Of a DNA stretch of 64,000 nucleotides, positions 62,679 to 64,000 are shown piece by piece. Origin of the DNA: Streptomyces humi (GTDB lineage Bacteria > Actinomycetota > Actinomycetes > Streptomycetales > Streptomycetaceae); contig NZ_LBMU02000049.1 in NCBI RefSeq assembly GCF_001005085.2, positions 1 through 64,000 on the forward strand, in the 5' to 3' direction. Position 1 is the stretch's first letter, and each line of letters begins with the position of its first letter. The notes under the pieces were generated by a model. That model worked only from the letters and a program-made list of their open reading frames with translations, was not told where the DNA came from and made no database searches. The position numbers and the translations under genes are program-made.

Positions 62679-63443
62679 TCAGCCCTTGCGGAGCGACCGG
62701 CCGAAGCCCGCGGCAAGCGGCATGCGCAGCCCGATCGGCGGCGGCGCCGCCAACGCGTCCTCCACCGGCCGCGACACCGCGTGCCCGTACAACGCCCCCA
62801 TGACGAAGTCCGAAGCGAGAGCGAGGACTTCGTCCCGGTGCTGGTGCAGCCCGTGGCCGTCGGAGTGCACCTCGAACCGGCACACCTCCCGGTTGGCCTT
62901 CTTCGCCCGTGCCGCCAGCCGGAACGACAGCTCCGGATCGGTCCGTTCGTCGTTCGTGCCGTGTACGACCAGCACCCGCCGGCCCACCAGCTGCCGAACC
63001 GGTTCCTCAGGTGCCGCCATGTCCGTCTCCGGCAGCCAGGGGGCGACGGACACGACGGAGTTGACGGCCTCGTGGCCTCCCGCCCGCAGTGCCGCCCGGC
63101 CGCCCATCCCGACGCCCAGCAGGCAGACGGGCACGTCGCCGTACCGTCGTACCACCTCGTCGGCCGCCCAGTCGGCGTCGCCGGCGAGGTGCGCCTCGCT
63201 GCCGTTCCAGCCGCGATAGCGGTAGTGGACGACATGCGCCGCGAGCCCCTCGTCGCGGCCGTCGCGGGCGAGCCGGCGGCCGAGCGCGCGTACCAGGGTC
63301 GTCGCCCATACGGGGGACGGCTTGCGGGCGGAGTTCTCCTCGCCGCCCGGGAGCAGCAGGACCGCTCCGGTCACCGTCGTCGGCTCCTGGCCGACTGCCC
63401 TGCCCAGTCTGGCCGTTCGCACCGGGGTCGCTTGCTGTGCCAT
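62679..63443 (-). CDS. Alpha/beta-hydrolase-fold protein lacking the nucleophile serine
   Basis: Protein of 254 residues with a dienelactone-hydrolase-like fold: AVLLLPGGEENSARK near the oxyanion strand, VHYRYRGWNG, VCLLGVGMGGRAAL at the nucleophile elbow, VLVVHGTNDERTDPELSF with D165 and FEVHSDGHGLHQHRDEV with H197. The elbow normally reads GxSxG; here it is G-V-G-M-G, so the serine position is glycine. The other two triad residues remain. It may be a pseudoenzyme or use another nucleophile. ATG 63443; divergent from add. Confidence 0.82.
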   Translation of the reverse strand: MAQQATPVRTARLGRAVGQEPTTVTGAVLLLPGGEENSARKPSPVWATTLVRALGRRLARDGRDEGLAAHVVHYRYRGWNGSEAHLAGDADWAADEVVRRYGDVPVCLLGVGMGGRAALRAGGHEAVNSVVSVAPWLPETDMAAPEEPVRQLVGRRVLVVHGTNDERTDPELSFRLAARAKKANREVCRFEVHSDGHGLHQHRDEVLALASDFVMGALYGHAVSRPVEDALAAPPPIGLRMPLAAGFGRSLRKG

Positions 63444-63538
63444 GACAGAACAGTGTCAGAAGACGCGGTGCACTTGACCCGTCCGTGGGGTCACCGTTGG
63501 GTATCGACGGAACGGGAAACAGCCGACCACCGGGCGAT

Positions 63539-63550
63539 CTACGCGCGTAG
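63539..63550. promoter_or_regulatory. Nucleoside-regulon palindrome, copy 4 (CTACGCGCGTAG)
   Basis: Perfect 12-bp palindrome 16 bases before the adenosine deaminase start, identical to the copy upstream of the nucleoside ABC ATPase gene 12 kb away. Confidence 0.75.
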
Positions 63551-63566
63551 GAGTTAGAGTGCGGAA

Positions 63567-64000
63567 ATGACGAGCCAGAGCACCGCGAACACCCCGACGC
63601 CGGAGCAGATCCGCCGGGCGCCCAAGGTTCTGCTGCACGACCACCTCGACGGCGGCCTGCGTCCGGGTACGGTCGCCGACCTCGCCCGGGAGACCGGCTA
63701 CTCCCAACTCCCCGAGAGCGACCCGGACAAGCTCGGCATCTGGTTCCGTGAGGCCGCCGACTCGGGCTCCCTGGAGCGCTACCTGGAGACCTTCTCGCAC
63801 ACCGTCGGCGTGATGCAGACCCGGGACGCGCTGGTCCGCGTCGCCCGCGAGTGCGCCGAGGACCTCGCCGAGGACGGCGTCGTCTACGCCGAGGTGCGGT
63901 ACGCCCCGGAACAGCACCTGGAACAGGGGCTGACCCTGGAGGACGTCGTCGAGGCCGTCAACGAGGGCTTCCGGCAGGGCGAGGCGCTGGCGCGGGAGAG
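63567..64000 (+). CDS. add: Adenosine deaminase (3' end outside window)
   Basis: N-terminal 144 residues of a metallo-dependent adenosine deaminase, converting adenosine to inosine in purine salvage. The zinc-binding strand is seen as LLHDHLDGGLRPGTVADLAR (H24, H26), followed by YLETFSHTVGVMQTRDALVR and DGVVYAEVRYAPEQHLEQGL with the ExRxxP-type motif of the family. The frame is open to the window edge. ATG 63567 is preceded by GGAG at the end of the palindrome 63539-63550. It belongs functionally to the nucleoside uptake and salvage genes of 49-57.6 kb. Confidence 0.93.
   Translation, partial: MTSQSTANTPTPEQIRRAPKVLLHDHLDGGLRPGTVADLARETGYSQLPESDPDKLGIWFREAADSGSLERYLETFSHTVGVMQTRDALVRVARECAEDLAEDGVVYAEVRYAPEQHLEQGLTLEDVVEAVNEGFRQGEALARE

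Overview
The window is high-GC (roughly 72% by eye) actinobacterial chromosome, almost certainly Streptomyces. Third codon positions are strongly GC-biased, GTG starts are frequent, adjacent genes often overlap by ATGA, GTGA or TGATG, and the content (sdhCDAB, tandem Bmp lipoproteins beside a nucleoside ABC transporter, cdd, deoA, add, DUF397, DUF4331, DUF6480) is a typical Streptomyces core set. I saw no tRNA, rRNA, CRISPR array, insertion sequence or phage module. Functions come from motif reading only; no database search was possible.

Layout. 1-9.5 kb: end of a metallophosphoesterase gene, an orphan oligopeptide-binding protein, a two-component system, an MmpL transporter, a three-gene TetR operon with its own operators, and a VOC protein. 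9.7-13.1 kb: succinate dehydrogenase operon sdhC-D-A-B on the minus strand. 13.3-23.1 kb: degenerate OHCU-decarboxylase paralogue, secreted GH20 hexosaminidase, small unknown genes, a DHA2 drug exporter, a DUF4331 protein, a truncated tautomerase, and an ECF sigma factor with a coupled membrane protein. 23.3-28.8 kb: L,D-transpeptidase, a B12-dependent mutase large subunit without its partner, a LysE exporter, and a divergent TetR / FAD-monooxygenase pair.

28.8-42.5 kb is the most distinctive region: a cell-surface glycopolymer locus built around nonulosonic (sialic-type) acids. It has a NeuB-like synthase, a cytidylyltransferase fused to a HAD phosphatase, a TPR protein with a GT29 sialyltransferase-like domain, a GT8-pyruvyltransferase fusion, polysialyltransferase-like and GT52-like proteins, GT2 and DUF6716-like transferases, a methyltransferase and an acyltransferase. 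No NeuC epimerase is present and a phosphatase is built in, so Kdn (made from mannose-6-phosphate) is more likely than Neu5Ac. From memory, a comparable S. coelicolor locus has been linked to the Kdn-containing teichulosonic acid of the wall.

42.5-48.8 kb is a mosaic of small genes: DUF397, an Rpn-like pseudogene, a MarR-type regulator with operators, DUF4097, a glutamate-cysteine-ligase-like enzyme, minisatellites, a methyltransferase and an M20 hydrolase. 48.9-57.6 kb is a nucleoside uptake and salvage block: two Bmp lipoproteins, an RbsA-type ATPase (apparently starting at AUC), two permeases, cytidine deaminase and thymidine phosphorylase. A palindrome, CTACGCGCGTAG, precedes both lipoprotein genes, the ATPase gene and the adenosine deaminase gene at 63.6 kb, which suggests one nucleoside regulon. 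The last 6 kb hold an AEC transporter, a STAS protein overlapping an ECF sigma factor antisense, a divergent MFS/LysR pair, an alpha/beta-hydrolase without its nucleophile serine, and the start of add. Five copies of a short GC-rich element related to GGGGCGCGGGGAAC-n-GCGCGAC lie in gene-end or intergenic positions.
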